From Nocardia alba NBRC 108234 (GTDB lineage: Bacteria; Actinomycetota; Actinomycetes; Mycobacteriales; Mycobacteriaceae), in the NCBI RefSeq assembly GCF_001612665.1, contig NZ_BDAX01000004.1, positions 124,001 to 188,000 on the forward strand: a stretch of DNA of 64,000 bases, written 5' to 3'. Position 1 is the stretch's first letter. Every line of letters begins with the position of its first letter. A program made the translations under genes and the position numbers. Shown here one piece after another: positions 9,938-18,903 of this stretch. The notes under the pieces were generated by a model. That model worked only from the letters and a program-made list of their open reading frames with translations. It was not told the DNA's origin and made no database searches.

Positions 9938-11338
9938 TCAGTCCAGATCGTCGTGGCGCATCAGCAAACGTCCCGCTTCGGTGAGCGAACCGGTGAGGGA
10001 GGGATACACCGAGAACGTCTGCGCCAGGTCGGTGACCGTCAGATTGTTCTGTACGGCCAGCGCGATCGGCAGGATCAGCTCCGAGGCGATCGGCGCGACC
10101 ACCACACCGCCGATCACCACGCCGGTCGCCGGGCGGCAGAAGATCTTGACGAAGCCGCGCCGCAGCCCCGACATCTTCGCGCGCGGGTTGGTGTTGAGCG
10201 GCAGCATCACCGTGCGCGCGGGAACCTCACCATTGTCGATGGCGGTCTGGCTCACCCCGACGGTCGCGATCTCCGGGCGGGTGAACACCGCAGAGGCCAC
10301 CGTCTTCAACCTGATCGGGCTCACCCCCTCACCGAGCGCGTGGTACATCGCGATCCGGCCCTGCATGGCGGCCACCGACGCCAGCGGCAGCAGCCCCGTG
10401 CAGTCGCCCGCGGCGTAGATGCCGGGCACCGACGTGCGCGAAACCCGGTCGACGCGAAGGTATCCGCCGCGATCGAGTTCGATACCGACCCGGTCGAGGC
10501 CGAGGTTCTGGGTATTCGGGGTCGACCCGACGGTCATCAGCGCGTGCGAGCCGGTGACGGTGCGCCCGTCGGACAGTTTCACCACGATGCCCTCCGCCGT
10601 GCGTTCCACGGCATCGGCACGGGCGTGCTTGACCAGTTCTACGCCACGTTCGGCGAGGGCTTCCTCCAGCACGAGGGCCGCGTCGGCATCCTCGCCCGGC
10701 AGCACGCGGTCGCGGCTCGACACGAGCTTCACCCGGACACCCATCTCGGTGTACGCGGACACGAATTCGGCGCCGGTGACACCGGATCCGACGACGACCA
10801 GCGTCTCCGGCAGGTCCGGCAGGTCGTAGAGCTGGCGCCAATTCAGGATCCGCACACCGTCGGGCTCGGCGCCCGGCAGCACCCGCGGGCTCGCGCCGGT
10901 CGCGATCAGCACGACCTCGGCTTCGAACTCCTCGGAGCTGCCGTCGGCCAGGTTCGCGCGCACGCGATGCGCCAAACCCGGTGCGGGCCCCACCAATTCG
11001 CCGAAACCGGGGAGCAGCTGCACACCCGCGGCCTGCAACTTGGTGCGAATATCGGACGATTGCGCCAACGCGAGCGCCTTGACGCGAGCGTTCACCTCGG
11101 GCAGGTGCACCTTCGCCTGGTCGGCGTCGATATTGATGCCGAGGTCGCGCGCGCGGCGCAGATCGGTGCGCAGCCCCGTCGAGGCGATGAACGTTTTCGA
11201 CGGCACGCAATCCCACAGCACACAGGCACCACCGATACCGTCGGCGTCCACCAGGGTCACCGTGGCCCCGTGCTGAGCGGCGACCAGCGCCGCCTCGTAT
11301 CCGGCCGGTCCACCGCCGATGATCGCGATTCGTGCCAC
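9938..11338 (-). CDS. lpdA: NAD(P)H quinone reductase LpdA (flavoprotein disulfide reductase family)
   Basis: A 466-residue class I flavoprotein disulfide-reductase homologue. The FAD site is IGGGPAGYEAA (residues 7-17), the NAD(P) site VVVGSGVTGAEF, and the second FAD motif YAAGDCTG. It has a complete CX4C pair, Cys39 and Cys44, in GGACVLWDCVPSK. The C-terminal His of the usual His-Glu catalytic pair is replaced by Tyr445 (SVYPSLTGSLTEAG). Mycobacterial LpdA is a quinone reductase, recalled as lacking one of the cysteines as well as the His; this protein has both cysteines. It keeps the mycobacterial neighbours glpD and the Rv3304-like gene. Confidence 0.9.
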   Translation of the reverse strand: MARIAIIGGGPAGYEAALVAAQHGATVTLVDADGIGGACVLWDCVPSKTFIASTGLRTDLRRARDLGINIDADQAKVHLPEVNARVKALALAQSSDIRTKLQAAGVQLLPGFGELVGPAPGLAHRVRANLADGSSEEFEAEVVLIATGASPRVLPGAEPDGVRILNWRQLYDLPDLPETLVVVGSGVTGAEFVSAYTEMGVRVKLVSSRDRVLPGEDADAALVLEEALAERGVELVKHARADAVERTAEGIVVKLSDGRTVTGSHALMTVGSTPNTQNLGLDRVGIELDRGGYLRVDRVSRTSVPGIYAAGDCTGLLPLASVAAMQGRIAMYHALGEGVSPIRLKTVASAVFTRPEIATVGVSQTAIDNGEVPARTVMLPLNTNPRAKMSGLRRGFVKIFCRPATGVVIGGVVVAPIASELILPIALAVQNNLTVTDLAQTFSVYPSLTGSLTEAGRLLMRHDDLD

Positions 11339-11635
11339 CAGTCACGCTCCTTGTGCTCGCCTGATCGAACCCTGCCCCTTGTGAGGGCTCGTCCGTGCTG
11401 TCGACCCATCATTTCAGGTGCGATGTGACATGCCCGGGTCGGATCGGTGAACAACGGTGCGCGTGTTCGATGCCACGTTCCCGGCGTGAGCGGCCGACCC
11501 GTGGGCGGCGGCGAAGGCTGATCGCGCGGGGTCCTCGGCGTCACCGACGGGTGCCGCGGGACCACCGTCGAATGTGACCGTGAGCCGATCTGGGTGGGAG
11601 ACAGGAATTCCGCCGCGGTTATTGGCTACAGTTCC

Positions 11636-12100
11636 ATGGTGCCGATCTATGCCGCCTACGGGTCCAACATGGACTCGACGCAGATGCTGGAACGCTGCCC
11701 GCATTCCCCGATGTCCGGGACCGGGTGGCTGGAGGGTTGGCGCCTGACCTTCGCCGGTGACGACATCGGCTGGGAAGGGCCGTTGGCCACCGTTGTCGAG
11801 GATCCCGGTTCCCGGGTGTTCGTCGTGCTCTACGACGTGTCCCCCGAGGACGAGGACAGCCTCGACCGCTGGGAAGGTTCCGACTTCGGAATTCACAAGA
11901 AGATCCGAATCCGGGTCACCGGCACCCAGGGCGAGTCCCGCCTCGCGTGGCTCTATGTCCTCGATGCCTACGAGGGCGGCCTCCCCTCGGCCCGCTACAT
12001 CGGCGTCATCGCCGACGCGGCCGAAAAGGCAGGCGCCCCAGAGGATTACGTTCACGCCCTGCGCACCCGCAACAGCAAGAACGTCGGGCCGGGAGCTTGA
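11636..12100 (+). CDS. Gamma-glutamylcyclotransferase-like protein (Rv3304 type)
   Basis: A 154-residue protein. MVPIYAAYGSNMD at the N-terminus carries the YGSN motif that lines the active-site pocket of gamma-glutamylcyclotransferase/AIG2-like enzymes, and the family acid could be Glu in RWEGSDFG. Such enzymes release 5-oxoproline from gamma-glutamyl compounds; the substrate here is unknown. The frame is open 14 codons further upstream (GTG 11594), but the motif normally follows directly after the start, so ATG 11636 is chosen. It is divergent from lpdA and convergent with amiA1, as in mycobacteria. Confidence 0.8.
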   Translation: MVPIYAAYGSNMDSTQMLERCPHSPMSGTGWLEGWRLTFAGDDIGWEGPLATVVEDPGSRVFVVLYDVSPEDEDSLDRWEGSDFGIHKKIRIRVTGTQGESRLAWLYVLDAYEGGLPSARYIGVIADAAEKAGAPEDYVHALRTRNSKNVGPGA

Positions 12101-12106
12101 GCGCGG

Positions 12107-12134
12107 CCCGCGCCGGTCAGGTGACCGGCGCGGG
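12107..12134. terminator. Bidirectional hairpin between convergent genes
   Basis: CCCGCGCCGGTCA (12107-12119) and TGACCGGCGCGGG (12122-12134) are perfectly complementary, giving a 12-bp stem with an AGGT loop. It lies 6 nt after the Rv3304-like stop and just before the amiA1 stop on the other strand, so it can serve both. Confidence 0.8.
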
Positions 12135-12139
12135 TTCGC

Positions 12140-13435
12140 TCAGCGTGCCTGCAGGATGATGTTCGTCAGTGTTCGCACGCCTACCGCCAGCGCGCGCTCG
12201 TCGATATCGAAGGTCGGCTGGTGCAGGTCCAGCTGCTCGCCGACCCCGGACCAGACGCCCAGCCTGGCCATGGCGCCGGGCACTTCCTCCAGATACCAGG
12301 AGAAGTCCTCGCCCCCGCCCGACTGCGGGGTGTCGGCCAACGCGTCCTCGCCCATCCCCAGGATCGCGTTCTCGAACATCAGCGCCGACGTGGGGTCGTT
12401 GACGACCGGCGGCACACCACGCTTGTAGTTGAGCTGGTAGCGCACGCCCGTCGGCGCGAGCAACCCGTCGATGATCTCGCGGACCAGCGGTTCCAGCAGC
12501 AACCAGGTGGCGTGATCGCCGGTGCGCACGGTGCCGGTGAGCATGCCCGTCTGCGGAATCGCATTGGGCGCTTTGCCAGCGCTGACCGCACCCCAGACCA
12601 TCACCGTGCTGGTTCGAGGATCGACCCGACGGCTCAGCAGTCCGGGCAAGCCGGTGATGACCGTGCCGATCGCGTAGACCAGGTCGCCGGTCAGGTGCGG
12701 ACGCGAGGTGTGCCCACCGGGCGAATCGAGCACCAGCTCGACGGTGTCGGCCGCCGAGGTGATCGCACCGGTCCGCACACCGACCTTGCCGACCTCCAAC
12801 CGCGGGTCGCAGTGCAGCGCGAAGATCCGGTCGACCCCGGTCATCCCGCCGGCCGCGACCACATCGAGCGCACCGCCCGGCATCACTTCCTCGGCGGGCT
12901 GGAACACCAACCGCACCCCGACCGGCAGCGTGTCCTGCGCCTCGGCCAGCGCGAGCCCAGCGCCGAGCAGCACCGTGGTGTGCGCGTCGTGCCCGCAGGC
13001 ATGCGACACACCGGGCACCGTCGAGGCGAAGGTGAGACCGGTGAATTCCTGCATCGGCAGCGCGTCCATATCGGCGCGCAGGGCGATCCGCGGCCGATCG
13101 GCGGGGCCGAAGTCGCAGATCAACCCGGTGCCGCCCGGCAGCACCGACCAAGTCAGCCCGGCCTTGGCGAGCCAGCCGGAGACGAACTCCGTGGTGGTGA
13201 ACTCCGCCCGCGACAACTCGGGGTTGGCGTGGATATGCCTACGCCATTGCACCAGGTCATCGGCGTGCTCGGCCAGCCATGCGTCGACGATCTCGGTTCC
13301 CGACATCAGAGTTCGTTCGGTGTCCGGCGTAGGCGGACACGCGGCGGTCTCGCGTGCCATCGAGTGGGTACCCATACCCATCGATAGCGCGTCGGAGCCT
13401 GCGCGTGCGGTGCCCGGATGGCCGGAAATGGTCAC
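12140..13435 (-). CDS. amiA1: M20-family amidohydrolase AmiA1-like
   Basis: A 431-residue M20D metallohydrolase (aminoacylase/carboxypeptidase type, acting on N-acyl amino acids or related amides). Metal-binding segments are SHACGHDAH, FQPAEE and GGGEDFSW. The start is taken at GTG 13435: AGGAGG lies seven nt upstream and the GTG overlaps the amiB1 TGA in the sequence GTGA, so translation is coupled. This adds about 43 residues before MSGTEIVDAW, which would be the start by homology alone. It forms an operon with amiB1, as in M. tuberculosis Rv3306c-Rv3305c. Confidence 0.88.
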   Translation of the reverse strand: MTISGHPGTARAGSDALSMGMGTHSMARETAACPPTPDTERTLMSGTEIVDAWLAEHADDLVQWRRHIHANPELSRAEFTTTEFVSGWLAKAGLTWSVLPGGTGLICDFGPADRPRIALRADMDALPMQEFTGLTFASTVPGVSHACGHDAHTTVLLGAGLALAEAQDTLPVGVRLVFQPAEEVMPGGALDVVAAGGMTGVDRIFALHCDPRLEVGKVGVRTGAITSAADTVELVLDSPGGHTSRPHLTGDLVYAIGTVITGLPGLLSRRVDPRTSTVMVWGAVSAGKAPNAIPQTGMLTGTVRTGDHATWLLLEPLVREIIDGLLAPTGVRYQLNYKRGVPPVVNDPTSALMFENAILGMGEDALADTPQSGGGEDFSWYLEEVPGAMARLGVWSGVGEQLDLHQPTFDIDERALAVGVRTLTNIILQAR

Positions 13436-14634
13436 CGAATGTCCTCCTGTCGTTCGATCAGCCGTTGCAACAACCTGTCCCTGTGTACTTCATCGCCCGC
13501 GATAGCGACAGCGGTACGCGCCAGCGCCAGCGCGCCGTCGAGCACCGCCCGGTCCGCCGAGGCGTTCACCGCGGCGGCGGCGAACTCCGGCTGGTGGGTC
13601 ACCGCACCACCCGCGTCGATGCCGATCACCGGATGGATACCCGGGACAACGTTGGTGATGTTGCCCATGTCGGTGCTCCCGAGCGGGCGCAATACCTCGA
13701 ACTCGGGCGCGATCGGCACCCGTCCCAGTCCGGTGATCTGCGCGCGGTAGGCAGCGGAGATGACCGGATCGGGCGTGAGCTCGGTATAGGTGGGCGCCAG
13801 CGTCCGGATGTCGTGGGTGCAGCCGGTCGCCAGGGCGCCCGCTTCGAAGCACGCCTTCGCTCGGCGCATCAGGTCGTCGAGGGAGCCGGAATCGGCCGCG
13901 CGGAGGTAATACAGCAACTCCGCGCGTCCGGGCACGATATTGGGGGCCACGCCACCGTCGGAAACTATACCGTGCAGCTGCTGACCGGGTCGCAGATGCT
14001 GGCGCAGCAATCCGAGAGCAACCTGGGTCAGGGTCACCGCGTCGCCCGCGTTGCGGCCCAACTCGGGCGCGGCGCTGGCATGCGCCTCGCGACCGTGGAA
14101 GACGATGGCGAGGTCGGCCAGCGCCAGCGAGCGCGCGCCGACGATGTCGGTGGGCCCCGGATGGACCATCATGGCCATCGCGATGTCGTCGAAGGCGCCC
14201 GCTTCCAGCATGAGGACCTTGCCGCCGCCGCTCTCCTCCGCGGGCGTGCCGAGCACGACCACCGTCAGGCCGAGCGCGTCGGCCACGGCGGCCAGCCCGA
14301 TCGCCGCGCCGACGGCGGACGCGGCGATGATGTTGTGCCCGCAGGCGTGGCCGATCTCGGGCAGCGCGTCGTATTCGGCGCAGATGCCGACGGTCAGCGG
14401 CCCGCTGCCGTACACCGCGCGAAACGCTGTCGACAGCCCGGCAACGTCGCGCGTGACGGCGAATCCGCGCTCGACCAGAGGCGCGAGGACCTTGGCGACG
14501 CTACGTGTCTCGGCGAAGGCCAGCTCGGGCTCGGCGTGGATCGCGTGCGAGAGCCCGATCAACTCGTCCGAGGCGGCCACAATCGCGGCGTCGGAGGCGG
14601 TGGCCGTGAGTTCGCCGGTGCGCGAGGGTGCCAT
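13432..14634 (-). CDS. amiB1: M20-family amidohydrolase AmiB1-like
   Basis: A 400-residue M20D metallohydrolase related to p-aminobenzoyl-glutamate and acyl-amino-acid hydrolases. EYDALPEIGHACGHN holds the first metal ligands, GTPAEESGGGK the catalytic Glu, and STDMGNITN a C-terminal ligand region. It is the first gene of a two-gene operon and its TGA overlaps the amiA1 GTG. The natural substrate cannot be read from the sequence. The paired paralogues are conserved in this position across Mycobacteriales. Confidence 0.88.
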   Translation of the reverse strand: MAPSRTGELTATASDAAIVAASDELIGLSHAIHAEPELAFAETRSVAKVLAPLVERGFAVTRDVAGLSTAFRAVYGSGPLTVGICAEYDALPEIGHACGHNIIAASAVGAAIGLAAVADALGLTVVVLGTPAEESGGGKVLMLEAGAFDDIAMAMMVHPGPTDIVGARSLALADLAIVFHGREAHASAAPELGRNAGDAVTLTQVALGLLRQHLRPGQQLHGIVSDGGVAPNIVPGRAELLYYLRAADSGSLDDLMRRAKACFEAGALATGCTHDIRTLAPTYTELTPDPVISAAYRAQITGLGRVPIAPEFEVLRPLGSTDMGNITNVVPGIHPVIGIDAGGAVTHQPEFAAAAVNASADRAVLDGALALARTAVAIAGDEVHRDRLLQRLIERQEDIR

Positions 14635-14683
14635 ACCCCCAGTCTTGCATCAGTGCCCGACAGCGGCGCACCGGCGAGCGTGG

Positions 14684-15385
14684 TCAGTTCCCGAAGGGAA
14701 GGTTCTCCGGAGTGACCGGCGTGGCCAGCGCGGCGAGGCTCTCGGCGTGTAGCGCGGTTTTGATGATCGGGGTGATGGGCTTGCGCAGGCTGGTGAGCGC
14801 GGCGGCACGAGCGATCGCGGCAGGCAACACCTCGTCGGCGTCGGCCTTGGCGTCGGCGATGCCCGCGGCGATGGCCTCGTCGGCACCGAAGCGATGACCG
14901 GTGGTCATCGCCTGAACGCACACCTGGTTACTCAGGCGACCTTTCAGCAAGCCGTTCATGCCGATGGTGAACGGCATGCCGAGGTGCACCTCCGGCAGCG
15001 ACCAGAAGCCGCGATCACCGCGCATCACGCGGAAATCGTGGGACGTGGCCAGCATGGCACCCGCGCCGAACGCGTGGCCGTTGACCGCGGCGATCGTGGG
15101 CATCGGGAAGGTCAGCAAGCGGGTGTAGAGGGAGTGCACGCGGTCGAGATAGCCGTGGATCTTGTCCAGGTTGCCGAACACGAAGTCGGTGTCGAGTCCG
15201 TTGCTGTAGTACTTGCCGGTCGCGACGGTGACCAGCGCGGCAGCACCCTCGGACGCCTCGACCTCGTCGAGTGCGGCGTGAAAGGCCTCGATCCAGTCCG
15301 GCGAGAAACGATTCTCGTTGTCCGTCTCACCCTCGTTGCCGAGGTACAGGACGAAGACATCACCAGAGCGCTCCAAATACGGCAT
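14684..15385 (-). CDS. Enoyl-CoA hydratase/isomerase (crotonase) family protein
   Basis: A 233-residue crotonase-fold protein. NGHAFGAGAML provides one oxyanion-hole backbone and WSLPEVHLGMPF the second region with a possible catalytic Glu, but the GG that normally follows in hydratases is missing (FTIGMNG). Together with the short length this fits a delta3,delta2-enoyl-CoA isomerase better than a classical hydratase. ATG 15385 begins MPYLERSG; the open frame extends 41 codons upstream without a convincing start. It is divergent from deoD. Confidence 0.8.
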   Translation of the reverse strand: MPYLERSGDVFVLYLGNEGETDNENRFSPDWIEAFHAALDEVEASEGAAALVTVATGKYYSNGLDTDFVFGNLDKIHGYLDRVHSLYTRLLTFPMPTIAAVNGHAFGAGAMLATSHDFRVMRGDRGFWSLPEVHLGMPFTIGMNGLLKGRLSNQVCVQAMTTGHRFGADEAIAAGIADAKADADEVLPAAIARAAALTSLRKPITPIIKTALHAESLAALATPVTPENLPFGN

Positions 15386-15510
15386 ACAGGGAGAGTAAAC
15401 CGCGACAGCAGGCTTACCTACTCGCGGGTACGAAACGTGCGGACCGCATCGTGGCGCCGCTGCGGCTCGGGCCAGGGACACCCACCGCCGACGCGGCTTA
15501 GACTCCACTC

Positions 15511-16290
15511 ATGACTGCCGAACAGGCCGCTGCGGCGATTGCCGAACGTACGGGAGTGCCGCGTCATCGCGTGGCCGTGGTGCTGGGATCGGGGTGGCAG
15601 GAGGCAGCGGCCGAGATCGGCGCGCCACATGCCTCGATTCCCATGACGGAGCTACCGGGCTTCGGTAAGCCCAGTGCGCAGGGTCACGGGGGCATGGTGC
15701 ATTCGGTCACCGTGAACGACAACAACGTGCTGCTGCTGATGGGCCGTCAGCACCTGTACGAGGGCTACACGCCGCAGCAGGTGGTGCATCCGGTGACCGC
15801 GGCGATCGCGGCGGGCGCCGAGATCGTGCTGCTCACCAATGCCGCCGGCGGGCTCAGGGCGGGCCTGCACGTGGGTGAGCCGGTGCTGATCGCCGACCAC
15901 CTCAATCTCACCGCGCGCACCCCGCTGGTCGGTGCGCGATTCGTCGACCTGGTCGATGCCTGGGATCCCGAATTGCGTGCGCTGACAAGGGAAATCGACC
16001 CAAGCCTGACCGAGGGCGTCTATGCCGGTCTCATCGGTCCGCAGTACGAGACGCCCGCCGAGATCCGCATGCTGTCGACGATCGGCGCCGATCTGGTCGG
16101 CATGTCGACGGTGCTCGAGGCGATCGAGGCGCGGTCGCTCGGCGCGCGGGTGCTGGGGATCTCCTTGGTCACCAATATGGCCGCGGGCGTTACCGGCGAA
16201 CATCTTTCGCACGCGGAGGTGCTGGCCGAGGGACAGGCCGCGGCGCCCCGGCTGGGCAAGCTGCTGCGCGGCATTCTGGAGCGCGTGTAG
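15511..16290 (+). CDS. deoD: Purine nucleoside phosphorylase
   Basis: A 259-residue trimer-type PNP that cleaves (deoxy)guanosine and inosine with phosphate to free base and (deoxy)ribose 1-phosphate. Family signatures are VVLGSGW (phosphate loop, residues 25-31), [26 protein letters not shown] with the base-site Glu and VGMSTVLEA. It is followed without spacing by pmmB (TAG then ATG), so they form an operon: the phosphorylase yields a sugar 1-phosphate that a phosphopentomutase-like activity could use. Confidence 0.95.
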   Translation: MTAEQAAAAIAERTGVPRHRVAVVLGSGWQEAAAEIGAPHASIPMTELPGFGKPSAQGHGGMVHSVTVNDNNVLLLMGRQHLYEGYTPQQVVHPVTAAIAAGAEIVLLTNAAGGLRAGLHVGEPVLIADHLNLTARTPLVGARFVDLVDAWDPELRALTREIDPSLTEGVYAGLIGPQYETPAEIRMLSTIGADLVGMSTVLEAIEARSLGARVLGISLVTNMAAGVTGEHLSHAEVLAEGQAAAPRLGKLLRGILERV

Positions 16291-17799
16291 ATGCTGCGCT
16301 TCGGGACCGCAGGCCTGCGCGGACCGCTGCGCGACGGCCCGGACGGCATGAACGTGACCACCGTGTCGCGGGCTACGGCCGGGCTGGCCGACTGGCTGCG
16401 CGAGCGGTGCCTCGGTGGTGGAGCGGTGGTGGTCGGGCGGGACGCGCGGCACGGGTCGGCGGAGTTCGCGACCGCGACCGCCGAGATCTTCACTGCCGCG
16501 GGCTTTCCGGTGACGGCGTTGCCGGATCCGGTGCCGACTCCGGTGGTGGCGTTCGCGGTGCGCGAGCTGGGCGCGGTGGCGGGGGTGCAGATCACCGCCT
16601 CGCACAATCCGCCCGCCGACAACGGATACAAGGTGTATCTCGACGGCGGGTCACAGTTGATCGCGCCCGCCGACAGCGAGATCGAGAAGCGCATCGAAGC
16701 TGTTGTCGAACCGGTTGCGCGGGAAACTGTTTCGCCCTCCGGTACCGAACTGATCGATCGCTATGTCGCACGCGTCGCGGAACTACCCCGCCTGCTCGGC
16801 GGTCCCGGCGAGCGGGCGGGTGTGCGGATCGCGCTCACCGCGTTGCACGGCGTCGGCGGTGAACTCGCGGTTCGCGCGCTGGCCGCGGCGGGGTTCACCG
16901 ATGTGCGCGTGGTCGAGGAGCAGTTCGCCCCCGACCCCGACTTCCCCACTGTCTCCTTCCCCAATCCGGAGGAGCCGGGTGCGGCCGATCTGTTGCTCGC
17001 GCTGGCCGAGCGGATCGATGCCGACGTGGCGATCGCGCTGGATCCCGATGCCGATCGCTGCGCACTCGGCGTGCCGGGCCCCGATGGTTGGCAGATGTTG
17101 CGCGGCGACGAAACCGGTGTGCTGCTGGCCGATTACGTGCTGCGCACACACCCCGCCGACCCGCTGGTCGCCACGACCATCGTGTCCTCGCGCCTGCTGT
17201 CGAAACTGGCCCCCGCGCGATCGGCGCGCTACGCCGAAACCCTCACCGGCTTCAAATGGCTGGCCAGGGCGGGCGACGGACTCGTCTACGCCTACGAGGA
17301 GGCCATCGGACACTGCGTCGACCCCGCGAAGGTCCGCGACAAGGACGGCATCTCGGCCGCGGTGGCCGCCGCCGACCTCGTCGCCCTGCTGAAGGCGCAG
17401 GGCACGACGTTGCGGAACGAACTCGACTCCTACGCTGTCGAATTCGGCCTGCACGCGGGCGACCAGGTCTCGTTGCGCCTGCCCGACCAGGCCGCCGCGA
17501 CGGAGTTGGTCGCCGCCCTGCGCGCGAACCCGCCCAACGACATCGCGGGCACCCCGGTGAAATTCACCGACCAGGCGCAGATCCGCGGTCGACTACGCAC
17601 CGACGCGCTGATCTTCGACGCCGCCGACTTCCGCATCGTGGTCCGGCCTTCCGGCACTGAACCCAAACTCAAGTGCTACGTGGAAGTCTTCGTCCCCGTC
17701 GCCGATCGAGACGACCTGACCGATGTGAAAGAGTCCGCCGCCCAGCGTCTCTCGCAGCTCGCCAGGTTCTGCCGGTCGCTGGCCGCGAGCGAGGAATAG
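16291..17799 (+). CDS. pmmB: Phosphomannomutase/phosphoglucomutase family protein (PmmB)
   Basis: A 502-residue alpha-D-phosphohexomutase. The phosphoserine loop is TASHNPPADNGYK, the Mg site DPDADRCAL, and the phosphate-binding end RPSGTEPKLKCY, all intact. It moves phosphate between C1 and C6 (or C5 in pentoses) of sugar phosphates. Its start follows the deoD stop with no gap, so a phosphopentomutase role in nucleoside breakdown (ribose 1-phosphate to ribose 5-phosphate) is an inference that fits the context; the mycobacterial name is pmmB. It ends one base before upp on the opposite strand. Confidence 0.9.
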   Translation: MLRFGTAGLRGPLRDGPDGMNVTTVSRATAGLADWLRERCLGGGAVVVGRDARHGSAEFATATAEIFTAAGFPVTALPDPVPTPVVAFAVRELGAVAGVQITASHNPPADNGYKVYLDGGSQLIAPADSEIEKRIEAVVEPVARETVSPSGTELIDRYVARVAELPRLLGGPGERAGVRIALTALHGVGGELAVRALAAAGFTDVRVVEEQFAPDPDFPTVSFPNPEEPGAADLLLALAERIDADVAIALDPDADRCALGVPGPDGWQMLRGDETGVLLADYVLRTHPADPLVATTIVSSRLLSKLAPARSARYAETLTGFKWLARAGDGLVYAYEEAIGHCVDPAKVRDKDGISAAVAAADLVALLKAQGTTLRNELDSYAVEFGLHAGDQVSLRLPDQAAATELVAALRANPPNDIAGTPVKFTDQAQIRGRLRTDALIFDAADFRIVVRPSGTEPKLKCYVEVFVPVADRDDLTDVKESAAQRLSQLARFCRSLAASEE

Positions 17800-17800
17800 G

Positions 17801-18424
17801 TCAGCGCGGGCCGAACTGGCGGTCGCCCGCGTCGCCGAGACCGGGGACGATGTAGGCGTTCTCGTTGAGCTTGTCGTCGATGGCGGCGGTGATCAGGCGG
17901 ACCGGCAGGCCCGAGGCCGCGAGGGCGGCAACGCCTTCCGGAGCCGAGACCACGCAGACCGCGGTGATATCGGTCGCGCCGCGGGCGACGAGAAGTTCGA
18001 GCGTGTGGCGCATGGAACCGCCGGTCGCCAGCATCGGGTCGAGGACGAAGACGGGCAGCCCGGTGAGGTCGGCGGGCAACGACTCCAGGTACGGCACCGG
18101 TTCGTGGGTCTGCTCGTCGCGGGCGATGCCGACGAAGCCGACACGAGCCTGCGGGACGAGTTCGGCTGCGGCATAGACCATGCCGAGTCCGGCGCGCAGC
18201 ACCGGAACCAGGAGCGGGGGCGCCGCCAAGCGGATGCCGTCGGTGGGCGCGACCGGCGTGTCGATCGGCTCGCGCACCACCGGCGCGTCGCGCAGCGCCT
18301 CGTACATGAGGATGCCGGTGAGATCGGCCAGAGCATTGCGGAAGGTTGCGTTGTCGGTCCTGGCGTCCCGCATGGTGCTGAGCAGAGTCGCGGCGAGTGG
18401 ATGGTCGACGGTGTCGGTGCGCAT
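17801..18424 (-). CDS. upp: Uracil phosphoribosyltransferase
   Basis: A 207-residue type I phosphoribosyltransferase that makes UMP from uracil and PRPP. The PRPP loop is [17 protein letters not shown], and the C-terminal uracil-binding region is [22 protein letters not shown] 18424 matches the normal family length. It is convergent with pmmB and divergent from the type VII-like operon that follows. It completes a pyrimidine salvage set with cdd and deoA further downstream. Confidence 0.95.
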   Translation of the reverse strand: MRTDTVDHPLAATLLSTMRDARTDNATFRNALADLTGILMYEALRDAPVVREPIDTPVAPTDGIRLAAPPLLVPVLRAGLGMVYAAAELVPQARVGFVGIARDEQTHEPVPYLESLPADLTGLPVFVLDPMLATGGSMRHTLELLVARGATDITAVCVVSAPEGVAALAASGLPVRLITAAIDDKLNENAYIVPGLGDAGDRQFGPR

Positions 18425-18570
18425 GAAAAGACGATAGGGTCGCTTGGCGCTTCGCGCCTACGACCGCCGGGGAATTTTTCGTCGTAGTAGGGAACCGAAT
18501 GCGGAGTCGGTGCGTCCAAGGTAGTGAGTGACGTACTCTGCCCGGGAACTCGAGGATTGGGGGAAGTTCG

Positions 18571-18903
18571 ATGACGAAAAAAATGTCGGCCGATGCCGAA
18601 GGCATCGTCGCGTACAGCGCGGCTGCTCAGGTGATGGCCACGGAACTGGCCACGGCAGCGGCTGGTTCGGCGGCCTCCGATCCCACCCTGCTCGGCCCCA
18701 TCATGGGTCTCATCGGCGGCGATTTCACCGCCGCCTACTCCGCCGCGCACGCGGGGCACGTGGCGTCGATCGCCCAGCTGTCCGCGGTGATGGGGAGCAT
18801 GGGGCTGGCCACCGCCAGCGCCGCGACCACCCTTGTCGAGACCGACCTGAACAACGCGGCCCCGCTCACCGCGGCCGCGGGCGAGCTCGGTACCGACGCA
18901 TGA
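18571..18903 (+). CDS. EspC-like type VII secretion-associated small protein
   Basis: A 110-residue helical, Ala-rich protein with few charges, no signal peptide and no WXG motif. Its length and the two-helix pattern (AEGIVAYSAAAQVMATEL and AAYSAAHAGHVASIAQLSAVMGSMG) resemble the EspC/DUF2580 family of ESX-secreted proteins. GGGGGAAG lies just before the ATG. It opens a four-gene operon; its TGA overlaps the next ATG in ATGA. In M. tuberculosis EspC is encoded between EspA and EspD; a similar trio order is seen here. The family call is from pattern recognition only. Confidence 0.7.
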   Translation: MTKKMSADAEGIVAYSAAAQVMATELATAAAGSAASDPTLLGPIMGLIGGDFTAAYSAAHAGHVASIAQLSAVMGSMGLATASAATTLVETDLNNAAPLTAAAGELGTDA

